Below, in pieces: positions 35,180 through 44,368 of a stretch of DNA of 51,615 bases. Position 1 is the first letter of the stretch. Each line of letters starts with the position of its first letter. The notes under the pieces were generated by a model. It worked only from the letters and a program-made list of their open reading frames with translations, searched no databases and was not told where the DNA came from. The translations under genes were made by a program, and so were the position numbers. Source of the DNA: Acinetobacter haemolyticus (GTDB taxonomy: Bacteria > Pseudomonadota > Gammaproteobacteria > Pseudomonadales > Moraxellaceae); assembly GCF_900406815.1 (NCBI RefSeq), contig NZ_OVCN01000023.1, positions 1 to 51,615 of the forward strand, given 5' to 3'.

Positions 35180-37387
35180 TTATATTTTCTCTGCTGCTAG
35201 AAGTTTATGTATATAAGAAAAAGTATTTTTTGAATCAAACATCCTTATACCATACCCTTGATTGAGCAATTCTTCATTTAGATATTCGTCAAACTTCTCA
35301 ATAACTTTATCTTGAATATATACAGCAAGTTCTTGCTCTGTAGGTATTCCACGTGTGAGAACTGCTTTAAGATATTCAATCACAGCTTTTTTCGTTGTTT
35401 GCTCTATTTCAATAACTCCGGAGATCGCAGTAACTAAAAAGTTATTCATTACAAATATGACTTTTAGGGTATCTGTAATTTTGTCACCAAGCCAAGTAAA
35501 AATATAAACTTTCTGCCCAACTTCAATAATTGACTGATTTGCTAAATTAGACCCATTAAAAGCTGCAATACTTTCATCAAACAAAAGCTTTGCTGTACGA
35601 TCAATAAAGTCAACTTTATGTGCACCTACTGTTATCCTATAATCATTATTTTTTAGAATTTCAAACATTTCTTGCCTGACAATACTATGTACTGATAAAC
35701 CCTCTCCACCAAAAGAGGGAGGAAGTCCGCCTTTAGCAGCGATAACTCGGATTACTTTTTTATCGGACTCTACATCTAATATTTTCCAACGTTTACCAGC
35801 AAATATAATATGTTGGTCTTTTAAAACAACAGTTGTAATGGGTAGTGTACCAAGTGTTTTTGATCCAGAAATAATCCTGTACTCTTCTGGTGTTTTAAAA
35901 ACGGCATAAAAACTATAATGGTTAACAATTTGTTCTCCACGTAAGCCTAAAGTAAGTTCACCACTCTTCAGCTGCACTATAAGATCATTTTCCCCCATAC
36001 AGGTTAGTAATATTTTGAATTGTATAATGGATACTTTATTAAACGGGCCCGTTTTACAGAGTAAAGTATATATCTGATCAGGTCTAACCCCACCCCATTG
36101 AGCAATAATTGCTAATATTTGGTGAAGTAAGGTTGAAAAGTGAAATTGTGATGTATCTGCTGGCTCAAACCATTTACTAGCAATTAATAATCGTATCATT
36201 GCAAGAGATTGAATTAACTCTAGACGTAACATGTCAACAATATGGCTATTTTTTGTTAGCTCCTCTTCTTTTATAAGCATTCTAAGAATAGCCGGTTCAC
36301 TTCTACGTCCTGATCGCCCCATTCGTTGTCGCAGACTTGCTACTGAATGTGGTGAAGTAACTTGAATTACAGAGTTAACTTTGCCTATATCAATCCCCAA
36401 TTCAAGTGTCATTGTACAAACCGCTGTTGTAGGTAGGCTCTTTTTCTGTAATCTATGTTCTAATTCTTCACGCAATTCTTTAGCAAGAGAGCCATGATGA
36501 GGGAAAAACTCATTCGGAACTCTGTTTTGACGGCATAATTCACCTAGTGCGTTAGCTATACTTTCAGTTCTTTGACGACTATTTGCAAATACTAGATGCG
36601 ATCCACCGCGGCAAAATTTATAAATATCCTGAAAAATTTGAGCTTCTGCATTATTTAAGTGATCGGATTTATTCTGAAACGGATTAATATAACCCTTTAC
36701 TTGTACCTGCATAGTCGCAGAGTTTTTGGTTGTCGTAATTATTTCGCATGGTAATTTTTGGTTAGGTCTCAATGCCAAAGGTACAGTTTCTAATTCACCT
36801 AGCGTAGCACTTAAAGCAATCCTAGGTATGGGGGGGGCATACTGACCTAATAAATGATCAATACGATTTAGTAAAGATAAGAGATGCTGACCGCGATCTG
36901 TACCAATAAATGCATGAAATTCATCAATAGCAATATACTTAATATTAGAAAAAGCAGTTTTTAGCCATCCACTTTCCCTAATCAGTAATGACTCGAGTGA
37001 TTCAGGAGTTATTAATAAAATACCTAAAGGATTCTTTTTAGCATTGTTTTTTCTACTTTGTAAACTATCGCCATGCCACGGCGTTATAGGTATTTTAAGT
37101 TCTTCTCCCAAACTTTCCAGCCGACGAAATTGATCATTAATTAATGCTTTTAAGGGACTGATGTAAAGTATTCCAAAACCAGCTTCTAAATTTGCTATTT
37201 TACTACAGGCAGGTAAAAAAAAAGCTTCTGTCTTACCTGCTGCTGTCGAGGCACTGATTAAGACATCTCGGTCCCCAGATAAAATAGGATTAAGGGCCTT
37301 TTTCTGAATTTCTCTTAGATCTGGCCATCCCTGTTTATACACCCATCTTTGTACTGAAGGATGTAGTGTCTGGAACTCATCTTTCAT
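35180..37387 (-). CDS. Lhr-like DEAD/DEAH helicase (BrxHI-like)
   Basis: A 735 aa SF2 helicase. Motif I is SASTAAGKT (45-53), motif Ia ISPLKALINDQF, motif II DEFH (155-158), motif III LSATLGEL, and motif VI QRMGRSGR, the same pattern as Lhr and the BREX-associated helicase BrxHI. The C-terminal half (about 400-735) is a long accessory region including IIFAGKRWKILDVESDKKV, as in Lhr-type proteins. Its ATG overlaps the stop of the BrxD-like gene by four bases (ATGA), a strongly coupled pair. Expected role: ATP-driven nucleic-acid remodelling in a defence or DNA-processing complex. Confidence 0.85.
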   Translation of the reverse strand: MKDEFQTLHPSVQRWVYKQGWPDLREIQKKALNPILSGDRDVLISASTAAGKTEAFFLPACSKIANLEAGFGILYISPLKALINDQFRRLESLGEELKIPITPWHGDSLQSRKNNAKKNPLGILLITPESLESLLIRESGWLKTAFSNIKYIAIDEFHAFIGTDRGQHLLSLLNRIDHLLGQYAPPIPRIALSATLGELETVPLALRPNQKLPCEIITTTKNSATMQVQVKGYINPFQNKSDHLNNAEAQIFQDIYKFCRGGSHLVFANSRQRTESIANALGELCRQNRVPNEFFPHHGSLAKELREELEHRLQKKSLPTTAVCTMTLELGIDIGKVNSVIQVTSPHSVASLRQRMGRSGRRSEPAILRMLIKEEELTKNSHIVDMLRLELIQSLAMIRLLIASKWFEPADTSQFHFSTLLHQILAIIAQWGGVRPDQIYTLLCKTGPFNKVSIIQFKILLTCMGENDLIVQLKSGELTLGLRGEQIVNHYSFYAVFKTPEEYRIISGSKTLGTLPITTVVLKDQHIIFAGKRWKILDVESDKKVIRVIAAKGGLPPSFGGEGLSVHSIVRQEMFEILKNNDYRITVGAHKVDFIDRTAKLLFDESIAAFNGSNLANQSIIEVGQKVYIFTWLGDKITDTLKVIFVMNNFLVTAISGVIEIEQTTKKAVIEYLKAVLTRGIPTEQELAVYIQDKVIEKFDEYLNEELLNQGYGIRMFDSKNTFSYIHKLLAAEKI

Positions 37388-38700
37388 ATTCTAAATTCAG
37401 TTAATTCTTGGTTTTCAGACGTTTCATCATCATATATTTCATCCATATCTGTGATACGATCTTCTTCAATAGAAAGCTCATTAATAAGATCATTCCATTT
37501 AATATTTGGATTTTGTTCTATCACTGCTAGCAAGTCTAGAAATGCTTTAATTGTATTACGCGGAGTTCTAAAATAAGCATCCCCTATAGTTTCATTACAG
37601 TGTTTCAGAAATGCATAAAGTGCTTCATCTGGAATAAGATATTTTTCAAATTCCCCACACGCTACAACATTTCTTAAGTTTTTGAGAAGAATAAAAAATT
37701 CTTCTGGTGTTAAATTAGCAAGGTGCAAAGCTGTTGAAGAATAATCAACGACTCCCGCTCTTTGTGCAAAACCATTTGCTGCTAATCGAGACTGTAGTGC
37801 TTCGTAACTATATAGCCCTTTGCGAGGATCTAATAAAAATTCAGGAGTTCCCCCTAATAGAAATCCCAAATATTCAGTAGTGCCTTGAAGACAATCATTT
37901 AGAACCCTTAAAATTTGCTCGTAATTAGACATCCTTGCTTGTGTACTATGTAATTTATATAAGTTAACCATCTCATCTAAATTTACCAATAAGCCTGCAT
38001 AACCCGCTTGACGTATAAAAAGACTGAGTAATTTTAAAGAATCATAGAATGAACTGTCTGAAATAATTGTACTTACCTTTAGATCTTTCTTAGCCTCAGT
38101 TTTGGTTGTATATTCAGCCCTTAACCATCTGAGAACATTGGATTTCAATAGTTCATTATCCTGTTCATGTGCAATCCAATAAGTTTCTATCACCTTTGCA
38201 AAATCATATCCCCCAACTAATTCTGACAGTGAAGTTAATTTTTCTTGAATCACTTTTGATACCGTTACTTGCTTAAAATCGGCTTCTTTCCTTGCTTCAG
38301 TAATAAAACGCTCAACTACACTTGTTAAAGCATTCCCATCTGGCTTATTTCGTGTAGCCATATTACGTATTAATTCAGAATATAAATTTCGAGCCTGCCC
38401 TGCTGAAGCATGTATTCTACGGTCTGGTGAAAGGTCTGCATGTACAGTGACTAGTTTTTTTTCTAATGCAATTGAACGGATAACACTAAGAAAAAAGGTT
38501 TTACCTGATCCATATTCACCAATAATTAATCTAAATGCTGACCCACCCTCAATAATTCGGTCAATATCTTTATTTAAAGCTGTAACTTCGTTTGAACGTC
38601 CCACTTGGATATGCTGCAATCCAATTTTAGGTGTAACACCTGATTTGAGAGACTGGATGATTGCTTCTTTCTCTTTTAATCTTATAGGTTTAACTAACAC
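37384..38700 (-). CDS. BrxD-like P-loop ATPase (DUF2791)
   Basis: A 438 aa ATP-binding protein of the BrxD/DUF2791 type. Walker A is GEYGSGKT (61-68) after the conserved GLQHIQVGR (28-35), and Walker B is LLVNLDEMVNL. The later segment GFLLGGTPEFLLDPRKGLYSYEAL is typical of BrxD. It starts with GTG at 38700 preceded by AAGGGG, one base after the TerB gene stop. In BREX type 2 (Pgl) loci BrxD and BrxHI act beside PglX and PglZ, neither of which is here; a TerB-domain partner takes their place. Confidence 0.85.
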   Translation of the reverse strand: MLVKPIRLKEKEAIIQSLKSGVTPKIGLQHIQVGRSNEVTALNKDIDRIIEGGSAFRLIIGEYGSGKTFFLSVIRSIALEKKLVTVHADLSPDRRIHASAGQARNLYSELIRNMATRNKPDGNALTSVVERFITEARKEADFKQVTVSKVIQEKLTSLSELVGGYDFAKVIETYWIAHEQDNELLKSNVLRWLRAEYTTKTEAKKDLKVSTIISDSSFYDSLKLLSLFIRQAGYAGLLVNLDEMVNLYKLHSTQARMSNYEQILRVLNDCLQGTTEYLGFLLGGTPEFLLDPRKGLYSYEALQSRLAANGFAQRAGVVDYSSTALHLANLTPEEFFILLKNLRNVVACGEFEKYLIPDEALYAFLKHCNETIGDAYFRTPRNTIKAFLDLLAVIEQNPNIKWNDLINELSIEEDRITDMDEIYDDETSENQELTEFRI

Positions 38701-38701
38701 T

Positions 38702-41107
38702 CTATTCCCCTTTTAATTCTGAAACAATTTCTTGGTCAACAAAGATATCACCATCATCTTCAAATACAGGTGCATCTACAACCTCGTAAGCCCAATCATT
38801 AATAGTCTCAAGGGCACCATCAACTAACAAGTCAAATTTTGCACAAATACTTTCAATTTCTTCACGTAACCACTTTTCTTTACTAATCAAAATTTTAAAT
38901 AATTCATTATGCTGCTTATCTAAAGTGACAGATAAAACTGGACTTGATAAAGTAGGCTCTATTTGTTCATCAATTATATTTTCTTCTGTAAAAATAGAGC
39001 CCAATAGCGCCTGAACTTCCGTTGTTTCAGCTTCATGTTGAGCAAGAATTGATTCATCTATAATAAATGATGAGGTAGGTATAGATACCAGCTTAACATC
39101 TCTATCAGATTTCTTTTGTGAACCATATTGATGTAAGTCGCTAAGAACACAAGACTTATCAATTCCTAACATAGTATACAATTTTTCAAGCTGTTTAATT
39201 TCAGATGCCTCTACCGTTCCATCAGCTAAAGTCATTTGGATCAACATCTTTCTAAAATTTGCTGTAGACGTTTCATCCATAACCTCTATTTGTTGTTTTA
39301 ATCCCACAGTGTTCGTTGGAGTATGCATACTCCACAGAAAATATGCTTTTAAGGAACTCTTTTCATTTATTGTTAAATGCTCATCTTCATCAATAATTTT
39401 ATGGACTAACTCCTGTTCCTTTTCATGCAATTTATCATCAGATTTAGCAATAATCACTGCTAATCGAATAAATAAAAGAATTCTATTGAATGCAGAAGAT
39501 ATCTGATGATCTCGATTTATACTTCCATGAGTTAATACTATATACCCATTAATACTTGGTTTGATCTTGTGTACTCTATGATCTGGAGTATAAGAATAAT
39601 TTCCTAAACTTAGAAAATTTTCTAAAAAATCAGTTTCTTTCTTATTAAGTTTTTCAGGTAAGGATTTACCCGTAAAATTCCATAATTCAGAAAAAAAAAC
39701 TAAACCTGTATGCTTATCAATTTTCTCATTGGCCCATACTTTAAACTCATTTAATAATTTGTTTTTATTTATATTTTTCAAATTATTTGGTAATAGAAGT
39801 ATAGCTTCTATATCCTCTTTATTTGTACCCTTTCGCCCAAGATATCGACTGTATTGTTCCAAAGCATCAGTACACTGATCAGCAATGTAGGCTAACTTTT
39901 TGATGGGAGCCTTTAATATACTAGGGTCAGGTAAATCAATAATACCTAGTTGAAATCCACGTAATGTTCCACTTGCTGGATAATACTCTAATTTGAGCTT
40001 AGTCTTATTAGGTTTGACTACTAATCCACCTTTTGTTTCTTTCAAATATAGCTCAGAAAAAAGAATAGCAAATTCCTCAGCACATCTTCTTGCTGGTGTT
40101 CTTAAACTATACTCATCTGTGCTTTGTATCCATAGTAAAGCTAATTCACTTGTTATGGGTTGTTCTGCTTGAACTTGCTTAGCCAAATAATATTTAAAAA
40201 GAAGAGAATCATATCTAGTTGAAATATCAGAATATTCAACTTTTAAAACATGGGGTCTTAAATAGACCATCATTTCAATAAGTCTAGTTGAATAATTATA
40301 GAAAGCGTAATGCTCTTCAAATATTTGACGTAATCTATTTAATTCATCAAATATTGCTATGAACTCATTATCATCAACTGTGCCATGTTCAGTACTATCA
40401 ATTAATATTCTACGCTCTAGGCCATAAAAATAAATAAAAACATATCCTATTGGAGTTTCAGGATCAGATCTCTCCCCAAAAAGCCAATTTAAATATGCAC
40501 CTCTTGCTGATGGAGATAGCTCAATATACTTAGGCCAATAACTCAATGTGGAGTCAGTATAAAATTGATCTCTTTTCTCAAATTGCAAGCTTTCATCAAC
40601 TAGAGAAGCTTCTGTTTCATGGCTATTGTAATAAGTGCCCGCTTTATATGCTTCTAGTTTTCCACCAAAATAAAAAAATCCTTTGTTGGACTCAAATTCC
40701 TTTACTCTTACGCTCTCACCTTGTTTAATCCATTGTCCTACTGACACATTAGATGACTTTTTTTCAGAGGCTCCAACTGATATTGTAAATGTAACTAAAT
40801 TTTCATCTTGATCGTCTTTGAAACTTTGCATCAAGTCTCTAGGAGAATTCTGGAGCCCAATAATAATATCCCTTCCATTGTTGGTTTCTATTTTTTCAGA
40901 ATACATGGCTTGTTGAGAAGCTAAAGAAGCGTCAGTCAAATTTTCTTGTTTAGGTTTCACTTCATTAAATGAATTCAAGCTTTTAGTCTGATCTACTGTG
41001 GTAACTAAGCGTATCGGTGCATGCTTGTTAGTTGACTTTTTCTGATTGGAAGATTTAAAGAGGCAGTATATAATTATACAGAATACTATTAGAATTATTA
41101 ATCCCAC
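38702..41107 (-). CDS. Membrane-anchored TerB_N / TerB / TerB_C protein
   Basis: An 801 aa protein, first gene of the five-gene operon. Residues 2-15 are a membrane anchor (GLIILIVFCIIIYCLF). The TerB_N domain is recognised at about 185-330 by YWPKYIELSPSARGAYLNWL and GYVFIYFYGLERRIL. A TerB-type helical, possibly metal-binding domain occupies about 560-670 (AKSDDKLHEKEQELV, LADGTVEASEIKQLEKLY). The C-terminus (about 730-801) is TerB_C-like. These domains are known from Ter stress systems and from operons with ATPases and helicases that were proposed to process DNA at the membrane. The start is GTG at 41107 with GGTGGGG just upstream. It probably tethers the complex to the inner membrane. Confidence 0.85.
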   Translation of the reverse strand: MGLIILIVFCIIIYCLFKSSNQKKSTNKHAPIRLVTTVDQTKSLNSFNEVKPKQENLTDASLASQQAMYSEKIETNNGRDIIIGLQNSPRDLMQSFKDDQDENLVTFTISVGASEKKSSNVSVGQWIKQGESVRVKEFESNKGFFYFGGKLEAYKAGTYYNSHETEASLVDESLQFEKRDQFYTDSTLSYWPKYIELSPSARGAYLNWLFGERSDPETPIGYVFIYFYGLERRILIDSTEHGTVDDNEFIAIFDELNRLRQIFEEHYAFYNYSTRLIEMMVYLRPHVLKVEYSDISTRYDSLLFKYYLAKQVQAEQPITSELALLWIQSTDEYSLRTPARRCAEEFAILFSELYLKETKGGLVVKPNKTKLKLEYYPASGTLRGFQLGIIDLPDPSILKAPIKKLAYIADQCTDALEQYSRYLGRKGTNKEDIEAILLLPNNLKNINKNKLLNEFKVWANEKIDKHTGLVFFSELWNFTGKSLPEKLNKKETDFLENFLSLGNYSYTPDHRVHKIKPSINGYIVLTHGSINRDHQISSAFNRILLFIRLAVIIAKSDDKLHEKEQELVHKIIDEDEHLTINEKSSLKAYFLWSMHTPTNTVGLKQQIEVMDETSTANFRKMLIQMTLADGTVEASEIKQLEKLYTMLGIDKSCVLSDLHQYGSQKKSDRDVKLVSIPTSSFIIDESILAQHEAETTEVQALLGSIFTEENIIDEQIEPTLSSPVLSVTLDKQHNELFKILISKEKWLREEIESICAKFDLLVDGALETINDWAYEVVDAPVFEDDGDIFVDQEIVSELKGE

Positions 41108-41393
41108 GTCCCCACCAAGAAATCAAATATTTATTTTTTATTATCCATTTTAAAGAGCAAATAATCAACAGATCAAAAATTATGAATTATCATTATTTAA
41201 CAGTACTAAAGCACCCTATCCTGTTCTGGCTTGGGTTAGACCGTATATTTTCTAACTGATTTATTAGCTGATCCTTGAAAAAAATTCAATTTTTAAAGAT
41301 ATAGCATCTTTTTTAATTTACTATGTTTTATTCATTTTTCTTTTTGTATAAACTTAATGTATAACTAATAAAAATCAAGTGATAGCCTAGAAA
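41108..41393. other. Divergent promoter region between TerB operon and nuclease gene
   Basis: An AT-rich 286-base gap between two divergent defence-type genes. It should hold both promoters. No clear dyad operator, RNA gene or repeat is seen. Confidence 0.4.
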
Positions 41394-42851
41394 ATGAGAA
41401 TTTCAGAAATTTATAATTTGCATTTGACCCAACCTTATTTAGATTTTCTAGATATAGATATAAATACAGATCTTTTGGTCTTTGTTGATCCCACTGCGTT
41501 AAGAAATTTACAATCTCCTTGGGGCCATGATTGTGCGGCCCTAGTTCAAAATTATTTCGAAACAGTACTAGATAGAATCAAAAATGGTAAACATGATGAA
41601 GCCAAAAGATTACTCACTGGACTGAATGAAACAAATGAATTTCATCTAGGTTACTCCAAAAATCGTTCTAGAGGTCATGGCTTTGGTCCACATTCGGCAG
41701 GTTTGGTATGGGATGCATTATTTAAAAGCCAAGCTTCCGTTTCTGGTCTTTTACAAGACTTAGAAGATACAGCATTAATGATTGAGGGCATAGGTAAAGA
41801 TATGATCTCAGATGCTGTCTGCAATATTATCAAAGCACCTCTGATCAAATACACTCAAGATATGTGTAATTATTATGGTATTCCCTTAGTACCAAATGTT
41901 AGTTCAGGTCCTATCTGGAACATAGAAAAAGAAAACTGGGAAAATCATTTTGTTGACTTACCGTTAGCCAATGGTGAAAAATTAATCTTAATCCCAAAAA
42001 TAATCGTAAGAAGAAACATAGCTTATGACTATCAAGATTATTATCAACATTACTTATTGCCAACCATGCAACAGGAGGAAATTGTTAAAAACTCAAGTTT
42101 AGTTAGATACTTAAGAGATGGGACTCCCAAAGTTACTAAGAAAGACCTAAAAGAAAAATACGGTGGAGATAAACTTTCCGTCGTAAATGAAACTCTAAAA
42201 AGGCCAGAAATTCTCGAAAAATATAGAGAAGCTAAAGTTAGTAATCCTTCTGACCCCTTAAAACATGAAAATCTATCAGATATAGAAGGTCATGAGTTTG
42301 AACTTCCTAATTGGGATGATTTAATTAAAGAATTAAAATCAATACCTGTAGGAAAAGAACATGCTGGAATTTATGAGAAAATTATTGAAAAAATCTTCTC
42401 TGCCTTGTTTTATCCCAATTTAGTGAGTCCAATTAAACAGCATCCAATACATGATGGTAGAAAACGTATAGACATTACTTATGCCAATGAATCAAAGTTT
42501 GGTTTTTTTCAGTGGCTTTCAATGCATTACCCGTCAGCTTTTATTTTTATTGAATGCAAAAATTACGGTAAAGAAATAGGAAATCCTGAAATTGATCAAC
42601 TATCTGGCAGATTCTCTCCAAGTAGAGGTAAAGTAGGTATATTAGTCTGTAGAAGTGTAGAAGATGCTGAGCGTCTAAAGAACCGTTGCATTGACACTGC
42701 TAAAGATGATCGAGGTTATATCATAAGCCTGACTGATGATGATATTGAGCAACTAATAGCTAACTATATAAAAGAAGGTGCTTTGAACCGGAAATTAAGC
42801 TTTAAATATTCTCTACTTCAGAAAAAATTTTCTGTACTTATTAACAGTTAA
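41394..42851 (+). CDS. Putative PD-(D/E)XK nuclease of the defence block
   Basis: A 485 aa protein. Residues about 340-450 have a restriction-endonuclease-like core: KRIDITYAN with Asp360, then FIFIECKNYG with Glu387 and Lys389 (D-x26-E-x-K), followed by GNPEIDQLSGRFSPSRGKVGILVCRS, as in Mrr-like enzymes. The N-terminal 300 residues are a separate domain (starting MRISEIYNLHLTQPYLDFLD) that I do not recognise and that probably gives specificity or regulation. It is monocistronic, divergent from the TerB operon, and as AT-rich as that operon, so it may be part of the same system or an independent restriction-like gene. Confidence 0.7.
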   Translation: MRISEIYNLHLTQPYLDFLDIDINTDLLVFVDPTALRNLQSPWGHDCAALVQNYFETVLDRIKNGKHDEAKRLLTGLNETNEFHLGYSKNRSRGHGFGPHSAGLVWDALFKSQASVSGLLQDLEDTALMIEGIGKDMISDAVCNIIKAPLIKYTQDMCNYYGIPLVPNVSSGPIWNIEKENWENHFVDLPLANGEKLILIPKIIVRRNIAYDYQDYYQHYLLPTMQQEEIVKNSSLVRYLRDGTPKVTKKDLKEKYGGDKLSVVNETLKRPEILEKYREAKVSNPSDPLKHENLSDIEGHEFELPNWDDLIKELKSIPVGKEHAGIYEKIIEKIFSALFYPNLVSPIKQHPIHDGRKRIDITYANESKFGFFQWLSMHYPSAFIFIECKNYGKEIGNPEIDQLSGRFSPSRGKVGILVCRSVEDAERLKNRCIDTAKDDRGYIISLTDDDIEQLIANYIKEGALNRKLSFKYSLLQKKFSVLINS

Positions 42852-42975
42852 TTTATATCCCAAGCAATGTAATTAAGGTTTTACTAATATTTTACCTAAC
42901 GTTAGTATTCTAAATACGGAGAATTATTTCTAGTTTAAACTTTTAGTTACATTACAATTTATTAACCTCAAATTT

Positions 42976-43003
42976 AGAAAAAAATAAGGGAGCAAAAGCT
43001 CCC
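42976..43003 (-). terminator. Terminator after the alpA gene
   Basis: GGGAGC / GCTCCC with an AAAA loop and a T-rich tract on the minus strand. It sits at the 3' end of the AlpA gene and marks the boundary between the AT-rich block and the mobility module. Confidence 0.85.
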
Positions 43004-43004
43004 A

Positions 43005-43235
43005 TTACTCTCGTTCTTCCATCTTAGACTCAATCCACTGATGGACTTCCCAAGCAGACCAACCGATACGCATCTCTGTTAACCGTATAGGCTGAGGAAA
43101 TGTCGGATCATAATACTTTGATTTCTTATTAATCATCTCATAGATTTTTGATTTGCTCAGAGCAGTAAATTCAACGACATGCTTGATATTAATGATTTGA
43201 TTCATCTGAAAAGTTTGACCTGTGAACGCATTCAT
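43005..43235 (-). CDS. alpA: AlpA-family DNA-binding regulator / excisionase-like
   Basis: A 76 aa helix-turn-helix protein of the AlpA/MerR-like type: IKHVVEFTALSKSKIYEMINK, then DPTFPQPIRL and GWSAWEVHQWIESKMEER are all characteristic. AlpA proteins regulate integrases and act as excisionases in P4-like elements. The frame extends further upstream, but the ATG at 43235 has GGAG 10 bases upstream and gives the normal family length. It lies 18 kb from the integrase, which is unusual. Confidence 0.85.
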   Translation of the reverse strand: MNAFTGQTFQMNQIINIKHVVEFTALSKSKIYEMINKKSKYYDPTFPQPIRLTEMRIGWSAWEVHQWIESKMEERE

Positions 43236-43323
43236 GATGTTTTTCTCCCAATCAATGATGCGAGCGCAATTTCGCTCAAATAATAGAGCTCGCTGTAAGA
43301 AAAAACGTCCTGCTTCCACCTAA

Positions 43324-44226
43324 TCAATTCAAAGCCTGAACCGACTGCTGCAACCCTTTCTGGATATCTTGAACATGAGTCAAATCATGGGACTGCTGAT
43401 ACTGCTCTGGCTTCGTTTCATCCCTGTAAAACTCCTCAACAATACCCAAGCCCTCTTCACCACCTACCTCAAAGCTGGCATTGCCATAGCCCTGCCGTGC
43501 CACATGATCTAAAGCTTCCTGATAAAACCCTGCTGCTTTGCTCTGCTCATCAATCTGTTTGGCTGAACTAATCGCATCTTGCAGATTCACTCCATCACGT
43601 AAAGTCAAATCCACGTAGTAGATCGGAGTACGGTAACTTTGAGTGGTACTCTTGCCCCGCAAAGTCAGTTGCAATGGCAAACAAGAAAGTAAGTCACTTG
43701 ATGCCGCATGATAGTAACTAAGCCGTGCTGCCAAAGTACGAATGCTATTAAAGCCTGTGGTTCTAAAGATGAAGGTGCCAAACTCATCTGATTCATCTAA
43801 ATTCACATACAGCCGTCCATAAGGTTTACACAATCCACCTTGCGCCAGTGGGCATAAATCAGGGGATGGACAAGGATGTTGTTCAATGCCATTTTGTCCG
43901 AGTCGCTGACAGATTTCGCCATTGCCTGAGCAGATTAAACGTCCAGTTTGGCGGTCAAATAAGCTGTACTCCGCTCGTAGATTCAGCTCAGGGTCATTGA
44001 AGATCATACGGACTGGGATGCTTCTTAGCTTTTGGTTTTGATTCGGTGCCTTGGCACGTAACTGTTCATCCAGTGGATGTTTCACCCAGCCATCCTTATT
44101 CTGGATTTGGCTAGTAATGGTGAATTGATCATCCTTTTCAGGCAGTCGTTTACCATTCTTTTCGACAATTTTACCGATACTGATACGACCTAAAACGGGT
44201 GGTGTGATTGCTAAACCTTTAATCAT
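43324..44226 (-). CDS. Recombination-directionality-like metal-binding protein
   Basis: A 300 aa protein of the type usually annotated in integrative elements as a hydrolase or metal-binding protein. Starting MIKGLAITPPVLGRISIGKI, it has a cysteine cluster in the middle (RLICSGNGEICQRL, PCPSPDLCPLAQGGLC), which could bind zinc or an Fe-S cluster, and a Gln-rich C-terminus. The longer frame to 44379 is rejected: it would run through a terminator hairpin. GAGGA precedes the ATG at 44226. Such proteins occur next to YqaJ and DUF932 genes in mobile elements, as here. Precise function unknown. Confidence 0.7.
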   Translation of the reverse strand: MIKGLAITPPVLGRISIGKIVEKNGKRLPEKDDQFTITSQIQNKDGWVKHPLDEQLRAKAPNQNQKLRSIPVRMIFNDPELNLRAEYSLFDRQTGRLICSGNGEICQRLGQNGIEQHPCPSPDLCPLAQGGLCKPYGRLYVNLDESDEFGTFIFRTTGFNSIRTLAARLSYYHAASSDLLSCLPLQLTLRGKSTTQSYRTPIYYVDLTLRDGVNLQDAISSAKQIDEQSKAAGFYQEALDHVARQGYGNASFEVGGEEGLGIVEEFYRDETKPEQYQQSHDLTHVQDIQKGLQQSVQALN

Positions 44227-44290
44227 GATGCTGTCCTCTATATAGATGTGGAATAAGTGTTTGTGATATGGGTAAATAAATTTTGGACAT

Positions 44291-44321
44291 AAAAAATCCC
44301 ATACCTGTTGGGGTATGGGAT
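44291..44321 (-). terminator. Terminator after yqaJ gene
   Basis: A 10-bp stem (ATCCCATACC / GGTATGGGAT), 6-base loop, and a T-run on the minus strand. It lies between the YqaJ stop and the start of the next gene. Confidence 0.85.
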
Positions 44322-44368
44322 CGGGTTGTTTGAGTTGGAATGAATTGTTGATGTCGGTAATGTCTGCT

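Noticed and set aside
29567..41107. A standard BREX locus
   Set aside because: Only BrxD-like and BrxHI-like proteins are present. No PglX methylase, PglZ, BrxC/PglY, BrxA or BrxB is encoded in the window.
42896..42905. CTAACGTTAG palindrome
   Set aside because: Ten bases only, once, with no related copy nearby; expected by chance.
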